Source: MPNP01 sp026710155 (GTDB lineage: Bacteria > Pseudomonadota > Alphaproteobacteria > Rhodobacterales > Rhodobacteraceae). Taken from it: a stretch of 64,000 nt of DNA. Below, one piece after another: positions 8,890-17,964 of this stretch. Below the pieces are notes generated by a model. It did no database searches. It was not told where the DNA came from and worked only from the letters and a program-made list of their open reading frames with translations. A program made the position numbers and the translations under genes. Each line of letters begins with the position of its first letter. Position 1 is the first letter of the stretch. Location: contig OZ241737.1 in the NCBI GenBank assembly GCA_965200885.1, positions 2,728,001 to 2,792,000 on the forward strand, given 5' to 3'.

Positions 8890-9057
8890 CCTGAATGTAC
8901 GAATTTAACCCTCAACGCAAACCATATCCATCGTTTTAAATTACTCTTTCGGTTTTTTTGCAGATTAAATTTTTCCTTTGCAATTATCCTAAATACCTCT
9001 ATTCGGATTATTGGCAGTTAATCTCGACTGTTATAACAATAAAAACAGTCGGAATTA

Positions 9058-11658
9058 ATGCACTGCTCTTCTACCCATGAATTCTACCATTGTGTCATGT
9101 TTGTTTTCAAACCTTGCATGAGAATACTTCCATTTCTAGTCGTACCTTTTCTTTTCCCTGCAAATTATTCCGGAGCCCAGATTACCTGTGACAATGATCC
9201 AAAGGTTATTGATGCTTCTTCTGACACCAGCAACGGAATTGAATGTTCAGATAATGACGACGCTGAAATAATCCTTGAAAATGGAGTGGGGATAGAACCG
9301 ACCACCAACCCCGGAATATCGATTTCGAATAGTGAGGATTTTACCGTCACCGCCAAAGGTGATGCCTTGATAAAAACAGCAGGTGATTCTCAGCATGGTG
9401 TTGTTGGCAATGCAACAAAAGGATTGACCCTTGTATTGGATGATATTGAATTGGAGGGGAAAGGGGTTAATGGCATTTGGGTTCAATTCGATCCTTCAGC
9501 CCCCGGTAGTTTGATTGCAATCGAGGTTGATAGCATCACCTTATCCAACATTGACCAATTTAATTCAATAGATGATTTTGCAGGCATTCAGGTACGATCA
9601 TCAGGTCGGGTTGATATAACCTCGACAGGGAAAATTTCTACCAAGGCCAATTTTGTAGATGGCATCCTGATTCAAAATTCGGGTGATTCCAATGGGGGTA
9701 ACATTGATATTTCCGTAAAGGATATTGAAACACAAGGGAATGAAGCCGACGGTATTCGCATTTCTTCAATAGGTTATGAACAATCCTTGGAAAAGGAAAT
9801 CGACATTACTGTAAACGGAACCATCAGGACTGAAGGTATGTCTGCTCATGGTATCATTGTGGAAATTGCCGATTCAAACATCAAGGTTGACATAAATCCT
9901 GGAGGGGAAGTAATTGCCGAAAACACCGATACCAATACTTATGCACTGGTACTTGCAGGCACACAACATGGTGGCAGTATTATTGAAAACAAGACCGCTG
10001 TAGTTCAAAACATGGGACTGGTCAATGGCAACATCCTGATGGAGGGTTGTGCGCAGTTCAACAACCATGGCACAACTATTTCACAGGGTTCGATAGAAAT
10101 TTCATCGACAAACTGTGATACACTTGGAATGGAGTCAGGCTTCTTTAATTTCGGCACTTTGGATGTTGGTGGGAAAAATGAATTCAAAACGACAAAATTT
10201 GCAGGGTCCTATATCCAGACAAGTAAAGGCAAACTGAAAATTGATGTTGATTGGTCCGAGGATAATATAGACCTCCTTTCTATTGATGGAAATGCAAATC
10301 TGGATGGGAATCTGATTGTAAACTCCTTTGGCTTTCCCGATTTATCCCAATATAACTTTATTAGAGGAGTTGATTTTTCTGGTCAGGAAATCAAGTCGTT
10401 GGTTTTCATTGATACAAGACCAAATGGTGTCAAAACTGGTGATATTAATGGAACCTTTGAAAACATTACCCGCACCTCAGTACTTCTTTCAACCAAAATA
10501 ACGAAGTCAGATGATAATTCTGAATTAGAGTTGGTCCTTGAATTTGGTGATGGGCTAGGGCGGCTCAACAGAAATCAAACCAATGTCTTTTGGGGTTTGA
10601 ACGACTCTAGGTCACTTAGCAGTGATATTGATGAAGTGTTTTTGGATTTATTCGAGGAAGTTAAATTATCCAATTTGCAAAAAACCTTGGACTCCTTTGG
10701 TAATGAAATCGCTGGAGCAATCGTGCGTTCTGAATTCCGGAATTTGGACCGTCTGTCCCTTCCCAATGATTACTGTGAAAACAAACCAACTAGGCAAGCA
10801 GATGAATTCAACACCCTCCCAGCAAAGGAATGCAAATTCTTCACAGCAAGCATACTTCGTGGGTCCCATTCAGGTAATTTTGAACAAAGGGATCATGATT
10901 TCAATTTGCTTGAAGGTACCTTCAGATTACCACTTCTTGAAAATTGGTCAGATGGGCAAATCCAGCTATTGGGACAAATCAATAAAACACGCATTGAACT
11001 TTCTGATTTTGCCAAATCCGATGGGCATTTCGGAACTTTGGGATTGGGTTATTACCAAGAGGGGAAATACGGCAAACTATCATTGCTTGCCCATTTGGGA
11101 ATGGGATCCCACAAGATTTCAAGAAGTTTTACGGCCGTAGACAACTCTTTAACTTCCAAAGGAACCCTGGATACCCGTTCAGCTGGAATTTCGGCAGAAA
11201 TTTCCAACTCCTTTGAAATTTGGAATGGTACTTTAAACTGGTACGCGCGGGCTGGTTATTCTGGTGTTAAAAGTAAATCCTATTCAGAAACCGGTGGTGA
11301 GGATTTTTCCCTGATTGTGGACAAAACCTCAACAAAATCCCTTGTCATTAATCCAAGGTTTCAATTTGTTGGTCAAAACAGGAATTTCCAAACCTTGGAT
11401 ATTCAACCGGTGGTTGGGGGTGGTATAGTGCATAGAACAAAACCCGAAATTGAATTCAACTCAAAATTTGAAGCTGGTGGAGATAAAATATTGTCCACAA
11501 CAGTATTGCCCAAAACCGAATTCAACTATTTCCTTGGTGTCAAACTCTCCAGACCGGACAGTAACCTCAAAGGTGAGATGGGATATTCAGGGTATTTCTC
11601 CAATAACGAATCTCTTTCCGGAGATAGTTTATCAGCCAAATTGACCGCGCATTTCTAA
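9058..11658 (+). CDS. Autotransporter (type V secretion) with C-terminal beta-barrel
   Basis: 866-aa surface protein. The N-terminus has an extended signal region in which MRILPFLVVPFLFPANYSGA (starting near 9118) looks like the signal peptide core; ATG 9058 is kept because a GGAAT lies just upstream, but 9097 or 9118 are possible starts. Residues of about 45-420 form a repetitive beta-helix-like passenger with many DITSTG/NGTIRTEG-type strands. The last roughly 270 residues are the autotransporter barrel: alternating strands such as GHFGTLGLGYYQEGKYGKLS, ending in the hallmark terminal phenylalanine (AKLTAHF). No peptidase motif was seen in the passenger, so an adhesin-type role is inferred. 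It stands alone, with a gene-free stretch after it. Confidence 0.88.
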   Translation: MHCSSTHEFYHCVMFVFKPCMRILPFLVVPFLFPANYSGAQITCDNDPKVIDASSDTSNGIECSDNDDAEIILENGVGIEPTTNPGISISNSEDFTVTAKGDALIKTAGDSQHGVVGNATKGLTLVLDDIELEGKGVNGIWVQFDPSAPGSLIAIEVDSITLSNIDQFNSIDDFAGIQVRSSGRVDITSTGKISTKANFVDGILIQNSGDSNGGNIDISVKDIETQGNEADGIRISSIGYEQSLEKEIDITVNGTIRTEGMSAHGIIVEIADSNIKVDINPGGEVIAENTDTNTYALVLAGTQHGGSIIENKTAVVQNMGLVNGNILMEGCAQFNNHGTTISQGSIEISSTNCDTLGMESGFFNFGTLDVGGKNEFKTTKFAGSYIQTSKGKLKIDVDWSEDNIDLLSIDGNANLDGNLIVNSFGFPDLSQYNFIRGVDFSGQEIKSLVFIDTRPNGVKTGDINGTFENITRTSVLLSTKITKSDDNSELELVLEFGDGLGRLNRNQTNVFWGLNDSRSLSSDIDEVFLDLFEEVKLSNLQKTLDSFGNEIAGAIVRSEFRNLDRLSLPNDYCENKPTRQADEFNTLPAKECKFFTASILRGSHSGNFEQRDHDFNLLEGTFRLPLLENWSDGQIQLLGQINKTRIELSDFAKSDGHFGTLGLGYYQEGKYGKLSLLAHLGMGSHKISRSFTAVDNSLTSKGTLDTRSAGISAEISNSFEIWNGTLNWYARAGYSGVKSKSYSETGGEDFSLIVDKTSTKSLVINPRFQFVGQNRNFQTLDIQPVVGGGIVHRTKPEIEFNSKFEAGGDKILSTTVLPKTEFNYFLGVKLSRPDSNLKGEMGYSGYFSNNESLSGDSLSAKLTAHF

Positions 11659-12135
11659 TTTATTTTGAGATATAACACCAATTCTGAAAACCTAACCAGA
11701 TACAGGCTTCAGTTCACCATGACAAAAACCGGTAGGGTTTGCACATGACATTTAAGCAATACTTCCTTTTGAAGTTACGTTCTTTACCTACGGTATCAAA
11801 GAAATCAAGAATGTTTCCATGATGCGATGGCACTTTGGCTTCTCTATGTATTTACACAGTTGGTCAAACCAGTAATTGTAATCTTCATAATAACTTCCAA
11901 ATAACATCCAGTTTATAATTAAACAGCAGTGTTGATTATGCTAAAGAACCGTTTCGCAGGAGCAAACTATTCTTTGGGGACATTTCTTTCTCATATTTTT
12001 GCCGGATTTAATTCCGTGATCGCCTACTGTTTTCAATACCGATATATTCTGACCATGGTTTAATGGTCTAACTCAACGGAAGAAATTCTGTTCAGGTGTT
12101 TGGCTCTTTAGGAATCGTGACAGGACGGAATCTTG
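11659..12135. other. Gene-free stretch after the autotransporter
   Basis: 477 bases with no convincing gene on either strand. On the minus strand near 11810-11910 there is a short open segment reading MLFGSYYEDYNYWFDQLCKY followed by KPKCHRIMETFLIS, with no recognisable homology and no continuation. It may be a remnant. No terminator-like hairpin was seen directly after the autotransporter. Confidence 0.4.
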
Positions 12136-12557
12136 TCACTCAGTACGGTTCTTCATTGTAACCCATATCGCAAATGCCGTTCTATGCTTACTTTCCAATT
12201 GTTGAAACTTTTTAATTGCAACTTCGGCTATGGCAATGGTACTGAGAACCTCGTGATGCCTGAATTTTTTATCTGGATCATAATCAGCTGTATGGCGTTG
12301 TTTCTGAAAATCCACATAATTACGAGCAAAATCCTGAATGGCTATGGGGAAATCCCTCGATCTCTCTTTTGTCACATTGCTTACTGGCCAAACCATGTTC
12401 GACGGCACGATAAGCCTGTTTCCAGACACGTTGACGTGGCCTCGAGTCTTACCAACTAGACAATCAGCACCATTCCGGCAAATAGTATTGAACATCGCAT
12501 AATAGGCCGTACTCACAGCCTGCTTGAGATCGGCTTGGTGTGGTTTACCCTTTCAAC
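12136..12557 (-). pseudogene. HEPN-like protein, frameshifted
   Basis: Remnant of a HEPN-fold protein common in alphaproteobacteria. In one frame the minus strand reads KPHQADLKQAVSTAYYAMFN then TICRNGADCLVG, and later FPIAIQDFARNYVDFQKQRH and TADYDPDKKFRHHEVLSTIA, ending AFAIWVTMKNR. The central part of that frame is nonsense. The family-like centre, RVWKQAYRAVEHGLASKQCD followed by KREIEGFP, is found only in a second frame. Two compensating shifts are needed, one near a GGCCACG and one near a TTTCCCC run. There is also no good start codon: a TGA precedes the conserved N-terminus, and the only in-frame start is an internal GTG at 12516. The intact small partner gene lies directly upstream. 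Confidence 0.7.
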
Positions 12558-12871
12558 CTTTTCCTACCAATCGTCGGGCAGTGGAAATGAGATTGCAGGG
12601 TTGCGAAATCAGCTTGTTCAGGGATAATGTATGAAAACAGAGGGTAATGGGATGCATACAAATCTGCGAATGATTGACGTAACAATCTGGGTAGGCTGAC
12701 GGCTTTTTCTGGATCGATCCGGTCGTTTTCGGCCTTGTAAACTACCCAGATTCGCAGGATGGGATTGCCATCAATATCCTCGTCTTCTTCGGTTTTTAAT
12801 TGAACCATCTCTGCTGGAGCCAAGTGCTGTTGTACAAATACTTTTAAAGTATCATCTATGTTTTTCTGCAC
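12545..12871 (-). CDS. Small conserved partner of the HEPN protein
   Basis: 108-aa protein with an N-terminal amphipathic helix (DDTLKVFVQQHLAPAEMVQL), a strand segment with DEDIDGNPILRIWVVYKAEN, and a C-terminal region containing FSYIIPEQADFATL. I recognise the pattern (a D-x-D-G-D/N-P-I-L core followed by a strand and a helix) from small proteins encoded next to HEPN-like genes, which suggests a two-gene unit, perhaps toxin-antitoxin-like. That role is inference from neighbourhood only. The frame is intact, while the HEPN gene that overlaps its end is broken. If the pair was toxic, loss of the HEPN member leaves this gene without a target. Confidence 0.6.
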   Translation of the reverse strand: MQKNIDDTLKVFVQQHLAPAEMVQLKTEEDEDIDGNPILRIWVVYKAENDRIDPEKAVSLPRLLRQSFADLYASHYPLFSYIIPEQADFATLQSHFHCPTIGRKRLKG

Positions 12872-12937
12872 GGTCAGTCCACTTTACTCACTAAATATAG
12901 TTTTCAAAACATTTCAAGCCAGGCAAAAGATCTTTAA

Positions 12938-13114
12938 ATACCAATTCGACAAGATAAAGAATCATGGCACTGAACCAACCAATGGCTAAGTTTGCAGCCC
13001 CAGAACCATCACATATATGACCTTGATCAGGCGTAATCGGTGTTATTCCTCTTGATATACAAATTCTATATATTTTGGATTGGCCTATAGGTTATGATTT
13101 AGTTGAAATGGTAT
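12938..13114. mobile_element. Miniature inverted-repeat element, copy B
   Basis: A 177-bp element. The left end at 12938 starts ATACCAATTCGACAAGATAA, and a TCATGGCA shared with copy A follows shortly after. The right end at 13085-13114 ends AGTTGAAATGGTAT. The ends are only partly matched to each other (about 19 of 30), but the left end matches the right end of copy C (reverse complement) at about 22 of 30, and the right end matches the left end of copy C at 28 of 30. Internally non-coding. It occupies part of the 446-base gap between the HEPN partner gene and the amidotransferase gene; the rest of that gap (13115-13317) is AT-rich with no gene seen. Confidence 0.65.
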
Positions 13115-13317
13115 AAGTTGCTTCTTCGGCTTCTTCAAAATGTAAATCAACAATTTTAATACCTGAATAGTTACGAAAATATTTTGATTTTTAATATCGG
13201 TTTCATACTTAATAACGAATGGTACCTTTCTTGATTATTGTATGGATAACTACAAATTGGGTAATCTAGATTGTCAACTCCTAGAACAATTACGAATTAA
13301 TGATAGAATCAGAAATA

Positions 13318-14097
13318 ATGACCCGGCCAGTAGTTGGGATAACAGGTAATTTCTATTACCTCGAAGGTGATTACCCCGTACAATCAACAGGAACTATGAA
13401 TACCAAGGCGATTTCCCGTGTCGCCAATGCGATTCCTCTCATAATCCCTTCCGACCCTACACATTTCACCACAGAAGAACTGATGGATAATTTTGATGGT
13501 TTCCTGTTTACGGGAGGTAAGCCCAACATTCACCCAGAAGAATACGGTGAGGAACCAACTCCAGCACATGGTGATTTTGATCGAAACAGGGATCGTGTCA
13601 CCCTGCCCCTGATTCGGGAATGTGTAAAAAGAGGCCAACCGATTCTGGGGGTATGCAGAGGCTTTCAGGAATTTAATGTGGCATTTGGTGGCACCCTTCA
13701 CCCCGAGATCAGGGACTTGCCCGGGATCATGAACCATCGCATGCCTCCCGAAGGTTCTGTGGATGAGAAATTTGCCCTTCGCCATTCGGTTGAATTCAAT
13801 GAAGGAAGTATTTTCAAAAAAATAATGCCATCTGGAACAGTCCAGGTAAATTCTTTGCATGGACAGGGAATCAAAACATGTGGTCCAAGGGTAATTATCG
13901 AAGGATACGCTCCAGATGGAACACCGGAAGCCATTTCAATCAAGGACAATATTGGCTTTTCACTCGCCGTTCAATGGCACCCGGAATATAATTCCACTAG
14001 AGATCCTGTTTCATTGGGGTTATTCAAGGCCTTTGGGGAAGCCTTGCTTGAATGGAAGAAAATGAAACAAAATTCACCTAAAAGGATGGTAGCCTGA
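13318..14097 (+). CDS. Class I glutamine amidotransferase, gamma-glutamyl-GABA hydrolase family
   Basis: Peptidase C26/PuuD-type enzyme (259 aa), expected to hydrolyse gamma-glutamyl amides of amines such as gamma-glutamyl-GABA. The nucleophile elbow GVCRGFQEFNV places Cys113; the catalytic His221 and Glu223 are in QWHPEYN. The oxyanion region FLFTGGKPNIHPEEYG and the nearby HGDFDRNRD are typical of this family. MTRPVVGITG at 13318 is the likely start; an ATG six codons earlier (13300) is in frame. No polyamine pathway genes are adjacent, so the substrate is open. The gene lies between two miniature elements (copies B and C), whose matching inner ends face each other across it. Confidence 0.88.
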   Translation: MTRPVVGITGNFYYLEGDYPVQSTGTMNTKAISRVANAIPLIIPSDPTHFTTEELMDNFDGFLFTGGKPNIHPEEYGEEPTPAHGDFDRNRDRVTLPLIRECVKRGQPILGVCRGFQEFNVAFGGTLHPEIRDLPGIMNHRMPPEGSVDEKFALRHSVEFNEGSIFKKIMPSGTVQVNSLHGQGIKTCGPRVIIEGYAPDGTPEAISIKDNIGFSLAVQWHPEYNSTRDPVSLGLFKAFGEALLEWKKMKQNSPKRMVA

Positions 14098-14151
14098 TAA
14101 TTTAGATACCTTGCGTTGTTGCATTCCCATTCATTTATGATCCGTGTACTA

Positions 14152-14313
14152 ATACCATTTTAACTAAATAATAACCTATAGAAGGTCCTCCTAGACAAGC
14201 CGAAAAACGATTTTACTTATCACTATGAGTACTTATTTGTGAAGGTTTCGGGGATCTAAATATAATTGTGAGTTGGCTCAAGGCTATGGATCATTAATTT
14301 GATGAATTGGTAT
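14152..14313. mobile_element. Miniature inverted-repeat element, copy C
   Basis: A 162-bp element. The left end (14152-14181) begins ATACCATTTTAACTAAATAA. The right end (14284-14313) ends GATGAATTGGTAT and matches the reverse complement of the left at about 22 of 30 positions. The left end is a 28-of-30 match to the right end of copy B on the opposite strand. It contains no gene and lies upstream of gatB, where it could affect gatB promoter spacing. Confidence 0.65.
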
Positions 14314-14380
14314 GATCTGATCGTTGCTAGCAATCAAGTAAGTGAATATTTAGGCATAAAATTTAGGATTTTATTTTCTG

Positions 14381-15862
14381 ATGGAAACAAAACTAAGAGA
14401 ACCAGAATCCAGGATTATAGTTGGTACCAAAGATAATTGGGAAATGGTTATAGGATTGGAAGTCCATGCACAAGTTGTATCGAATGCCAAGCTTTTTTCT
14501 TCCTCTTCGACTACTTTTGGCACATCACCCAACAGCAATGTGGATTTTGTAGATGCAGCAATGCCAGGCATGTTACCTGTTCTGAATGAGTTTTGTGTTG
14601 AACAGGCGATAAAAACCGGGTTGGGCCTCAAGGCCGAGATTAATACCTATTCCGTATTTGACCGCAAGAATTATTTCTATCCCGACCTTCCACAGGGATA
14701 CCAGATTTCTCAGCTCTATCATCCTTTGGTAGGGGAAGGTGAAGTGTTTATCGAGATCGAACCGGGAGTTGTCAGAAGAGTTCGAATAGAACACATCCAT
14801 CTTGAACAGGATGCAGGCAAATCCATGCATGATGTCCATCCAAGTTTTTCCTATGTTGATCTGAACCGAACGGGTATTGCCCTCATGGAAATAGTTTCCC
14901 ATCCGGACTTGAGAAGCCCTGAAGAAGCAGCAGCATATATTCTTAAGTTGCGCCAGATCATGAGATATTTGGGAACCTGTGATGGCAACATGCAAAATGG
15001 TAATCTGCGTGCCGACGTAAATGTTTCCGTAAGACCACACGGAAGCGATGAATTATACACCCGATGCGAAATCAAAAACATGAATTCAACCAGGTTCATT
15101 CAGCTGGCAATTGACTTTGAAGCCAATCGCCAGGTTGGTATCTGGGAGGATGGCGGTACTGTATTGCAGGAAACCAGATTATATGATCCGGGAACGGGTA
15201 AAACCAGATCCATGAGGTCCAAGGAAGAAGCACATGATTACAGGTATTTTCCATGTCCAGACCTTCTTCCACTGGTAATCGAACCGGAATGGATCGAAAG
15301 AATCAAGAGTGATATTCCGGAACTTCCTGATGAATTGAAGAAACGTTTAATCAGTCAGTATGGTATTTCCAATTATGATGCCGATGTCCTGGTATCCGAA
15401 AAGGGGAATGCCGAGTTCTTTGAACAGGTTGTGACCAATCGAAACGGTAAACTGGCGGCCAACTGGGTAATCAACGAGCTGTTTGGAAGTTTGAACAAGG
15501 AAGGTCTCACGATAAAGGAATCCCCTATTTCACCGGAACAGTTGGGATCGATACTTGATTTGATAGAAAATGGTGAAATTTCTGGCAAAATCGCCAAGAA
15601 TTTGTTTGAAATCATTTGGTCTGAAGGTGGGGACCCCCTGAAAATCGTGGATGAGCGCCAGATGAGACAAATGTCTGACACCGGCTCCATTGAAGCCATA
15701 ATCAGGGAGGTTCTGGCGGAAAACCCGTCCCAGGTGGAAAAGTACAGGAAGAATCCAAAATTGGCTGGTTTTTTTGTAGGTCAGGTAATGAAGAAAACCG
15801 CCGGCAAGGCCAACCCTAAAATCGTTAATGAGATTCTGGGGGAAATTCTGGCGGAAATCTAA
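14381..15862 (+). CDS. gatB: Aspartyl/glutamyl-tRNA amidotransferase subunit B
   Basis: Subunit of the GatCAB complex that converts misacylated Glu-tRNA(Gln) and Asp-tRNA(Asn) to the cognate amide forms. 493 aa, full length. The N-terminal cradle motif WEMVIGLEVHAQV is at residues 21-33. DRKNYFYPDLPQGYQISQLY and the strongly conserved LRADVNVSVRP/CEIKNMNSTRF block follow. The C-terminal YqeY-like tail domain ends with GQVMKKTAGKANPKIVNEIL. gatA and gatC are not beside it. The stop overlaps the convergent bolA-like gene stop by a few bases. Confidence 0.97.
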   Translation: METKLREPESRIIVGTKDNWEMVIGLEVHAQVVSNAKLFSSSSTTFGTSPNSNVDFVDAAMPGMLPVLNEFCVEQAIKTGLGLKAEINTYSVFDRKNYFYPDLPQGYQISQLYHPLVGEGEVFIEIEPGVVRRVRIEHIHLEQDAGKSMHDVHPSFSYVDLNRTGIALMEIVSHPDLRSPEEAAAYILKLRQIMRYLGTCDGNMQNGNLRADVNVSVRPHGSDELYTRCEIKNMNSTRFIQLAIDFEANRQVGIWEDGGTVLQETRLYDPGTGKTRSMRSKEEAHDYRYFPCPDLLPLVIEPEWIERIKSDIPELPDELKKRLISQYGISNYDADVLVSEKGNAEFFEQVVTNRNGKLAANWVINELFGSLNKEGLTIKESPISPEQLGSILDLIENGEISGKIAKNLFEIIWSEGGDPLKIVDERQMRQMSDTGSIEAIIREVLAENPSQVEKYRKNPKLAGFFVGQVMKKTAGKANPKIVNEILGEILAEI

Positions 15863-16149
15863 TCACCCACTGTCCTGCCCATGCACTCTTTTAATGGCAG
15901 GATTTCAATTGAAAGTGCATGAATACGAGACATGAGTTCCGGCGTGACCGCCGTGTGCACCAACCTGTGTCGTTTTATCCTGCTGAGATTTTCGAACTTC
16001 GGGGAGGATATTCTGACATGAAAATGTGTTTCTCCGGTTTCGTTCCACCCTACATGCCCCTTGTGCAAGTGGCTTTGGTTTTCCACCTCAAGAATCTCCG
16101 GTTGAAAAAAAGTGGATAGTTTGCTATGAATTTGTTTTTTTATTTTCAT
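15859..16149 (-). CDS. BolA family protein
   Basis: 96-aa BolA-fold protein; the family acts with monothiol glutaredoxins in iron-sulfur handling or as a transcription regulator. The conserved core is HVRISSPKFENLSRIKRHRL followed by VHTAVTPELMSRIHALSIEI, ending LPLKE. A conserved histidine pair suited to Fe-S coordination (H in SHLHKGHVGWNETGETHFHV) is present. The start MKIKKQIHSKL at 16149 fits the family; the frame is open for 20 more codons upstream. Its 3' end meets gatB tail to tail. It is divergent from the J-domain gene, with about 80 bases between the starts. Confidence 0.88.
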   Translation of the reverse strand: MKIKKQIHSKLSTFFQPEILEVENQSHLHKGHVGWNETGETHFHVRISSPKFENLSRIKRHRLVHTAVTPELMSRIHALSIEILPLKECMGRTVGD

Positions 16150-16229
16150 TTGTTTTATCCTTTCATTCGGAAAAATATCACCGATTATACAATTTAGTTG
16201 AATTTGCAATTACTGAAGACTTTCTGGAA

Positions 16230-16835
16230 ATGACGGAAATGAAAAAAGATTACTTGGATTTCGATATTTCAGTCTCTGCTGCAAAGAAAAAAAAGAACAT
16301 TTCAAGAAAGAGTTTTCCCGGTGAAGAAGATACGCAAAGACCTTGTCATGTTGCCGGATGCAACCGCATGGGAAAATACAAGGCTCCGGCATCACCCGAT
16401 AATCTCAATGAATTCATTTGGTTCTGCAAAAAACACATAGCAACCTACAACACCCAATGGAATTACTATGAGCAGAAAACAAAAAGCACAAACAATGATT
16501 TTGTCTTGGATGGCAAAAGTGGTCACAGTCAATTTCAATGGTCCAACTTCAAGGTCAATGACCCTTTTGATTTAGTTGAAGAGGACAACACGAATCATCA
16601 TTCCATTCATGCCAGCAAAACCATAAGGTTGAGTAAAACGGAACAAAGGGCAAGTGAAATTCTTGATCTGGAGGGAAATTTCAGCAAATCCGATGCCAGA
16701 AAACGTTATCGGATACTGGTCAAGGATCTGCATCCCGACATGAATAATGGCAACCGATCAGATGAGGATCGATTGAAAGAGGTTGTCTGGGCCTGGGATC
16801 AAATCAAGCGAAGTCGCAAGATTCCCGATCCTTGA
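16230..16835 (+). CDS. J-domain protein upstream of cobS
   Basis: About 201 aa. The N-terminal half carries a zinc-ribbon-like part (RPCHVAGCNRMGKYKAP and, about 30 residues later, FIWFCKKHIATYN). The C-terminal half is a J-domain: ARKRYRILVKDLHPDMNNGN with the HPD signature at residues 168-170. In many alphaproteobacteria a protein of this layout precedes cobS, so a chaperone-like role for the cobaltochelatase AAA+ subunits is plausible but unproven. The ATG at 16230 (MTEMKKDYLDFD) fits best; 16239 is possible. It is followed by cobS 120 bases later. Confidence 0.88.
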   Translation: MTEMKKDYLDFDISVSAAKKKKNISRKSFPGEEDTQRPCHVAGCNRMGKYKAPASPDNLNEFIWFCKKHIATYNTQWNYYEQKTKSTNNDFVLDGKSGHSQFQWSNFKVNDPFDLVEEDNTNHHSIHASKTIRLSKTEQRASEILDLEGNFSKSDARKRYRILVKDLHPDMNNGNRSDEDRLKEVVWAWDQIKRSRKIPDP

Positions 16836-16955
16836 TCAAAGGTTTCCAAACTTCAACCCATTTTGTGGTTGATAAATTCAATTTCCTTGCCAAATATTGA
16901 CTTCTTTCTCCCATCGCAAGATATTGTGAATTATCAGGTTATCAAAACAGGAATA

Positions 16956-17927
16956 ATGATGTCAACAGAACCAGCCAAAAGAATTTCAGTCCGGGAAACC
17001 TTTGGAATTGATCTGGATATGGAAATATTAGGGTTTGAAAAACCTTCGGAAAGAGTTCCTGACATCGATTCCACCTATAAATTCGTACCCGATACAACCT
17101 TGGCCATTCTGGCCGGGTTTTCACACAATCGAAGGGTCATGATTCAAGGTTATCATGGAACAGGCAAATCCACCCACATCGAACAGGTTGCAGCCCGTCT
17201 CAACTGGCCCTGTGTTCGGATCAACCTTGACAGCCATATTTCCAGAATAGACCTGATAGGCAAGGATGCCATCAAACTCAAGGATGGCAAACAGGTCACC
17301 GAGTTTCAGGAAGGCATCCTTCCCTGGGCATTGCGCAACAGGGTTGCCTTGGTCTTCGATGAATATGATGCCGGCAGACCGGATGTCATGTTCGTCATCC
17401 AAAGGGTACTCGAAGCCGAGGGCAAATTAACCCTGCTGGATCAGAATGAAATCATCTACCCACACAGGCATTTCAGGATTTTTGCCACAACCAATACCGT
17501 TGGTTTGGGTGATACAACAGGCTTGTATCATGGTACCCAACAAATCAACCAGGGACAAATGGACCGCTGGTCACTGGTGGCAACGCTGAATTATCTCTCC
17601 CATGATGCAGAAACCCAAATCGTGCTCTCCAAGGCACCACATTACAATACCGAAAAGGGACGAGAGATAATTTCCAAAATGGTTTCCGTGGCCGACCTGA
17701 CCCGGTCAGCCTTCATGAATGGTGACCTTTCTACCGTCATGAGCCCCCGCACCGTAATGGCATGGGCCGACAATGCCGAAATTTTCCGTAATGTCGGCTA
17801 TTCCTTTCAGGTCAGTTTCATGAACAAGTGTGACGAGTTGGAAAGGCCGACCGTCGCAGAATTCTACCAGAGGTGTTTTGGAGAAGAACTGCCCGAAACA
17901 ACCGTGAATTCCAGTGTTCACTGGTAG
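16956..17927 (+). CDS. cobS: Cobaltochelatase AAA+ subunit CobS
   Basis: ATPase subunit that, with CobT, drives cobalt insertion by CobN in aerobic cobalamin synthesis. 323 aa from MMSTEPAKRISV. Walker A is MIQGYHGTGKSTHIEQVAAR, Walker B is VALVFDEYDAGRP, and sensor-1 is RIFATTNTVGLGD. The frame is open 31 codons upstream, but that segment looks unlike CobS, so 16956 (or 16959) is chosen. cobT follows after 37 bases. cobN and the rest of the corrin pathway are not in the window. Confidence 0.95.
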   Translation: MMSTEPAKRISVRETFGIDLDMEILGFEKPSERVPDIDSTYKFVPDTTLAILAGFSHNRRVMIQGYHGTGKSTHIEQVAARLNWPCVRINLDSHISRIDLIGKDAIKLKDGKQVTEFQEGILPWALRNRVALVFDEYDAGRPDVMFVIQRVLEAEGKLTLLDQNEIIYPHRHFRIFATTNTVGLGDTTGLYHGTQQINQGQMDRWSLVATLNYLSHDAETQIVLSKAPHYNTEKGREIISKMVSVADLTRSAFMNGDLSTVMSPRTVMAWADNAEIFRNVGYSFQVSFMNKCDELERPTVAEFYQRCFGEELPETTVNSSVHW

Positions 17928-17964
17928 TATCATGCTGATGGATCAATATTGGTGATTCCTCTTT

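Noticed and set aside
16216..16233. A match to the end of miniature element A (ACTTTCTGGAAATG) just before the J-domain gene.
   Set aside because: Only 14 bases match and no opposite end is found about 160 bases away; probably chance or a very old relic.
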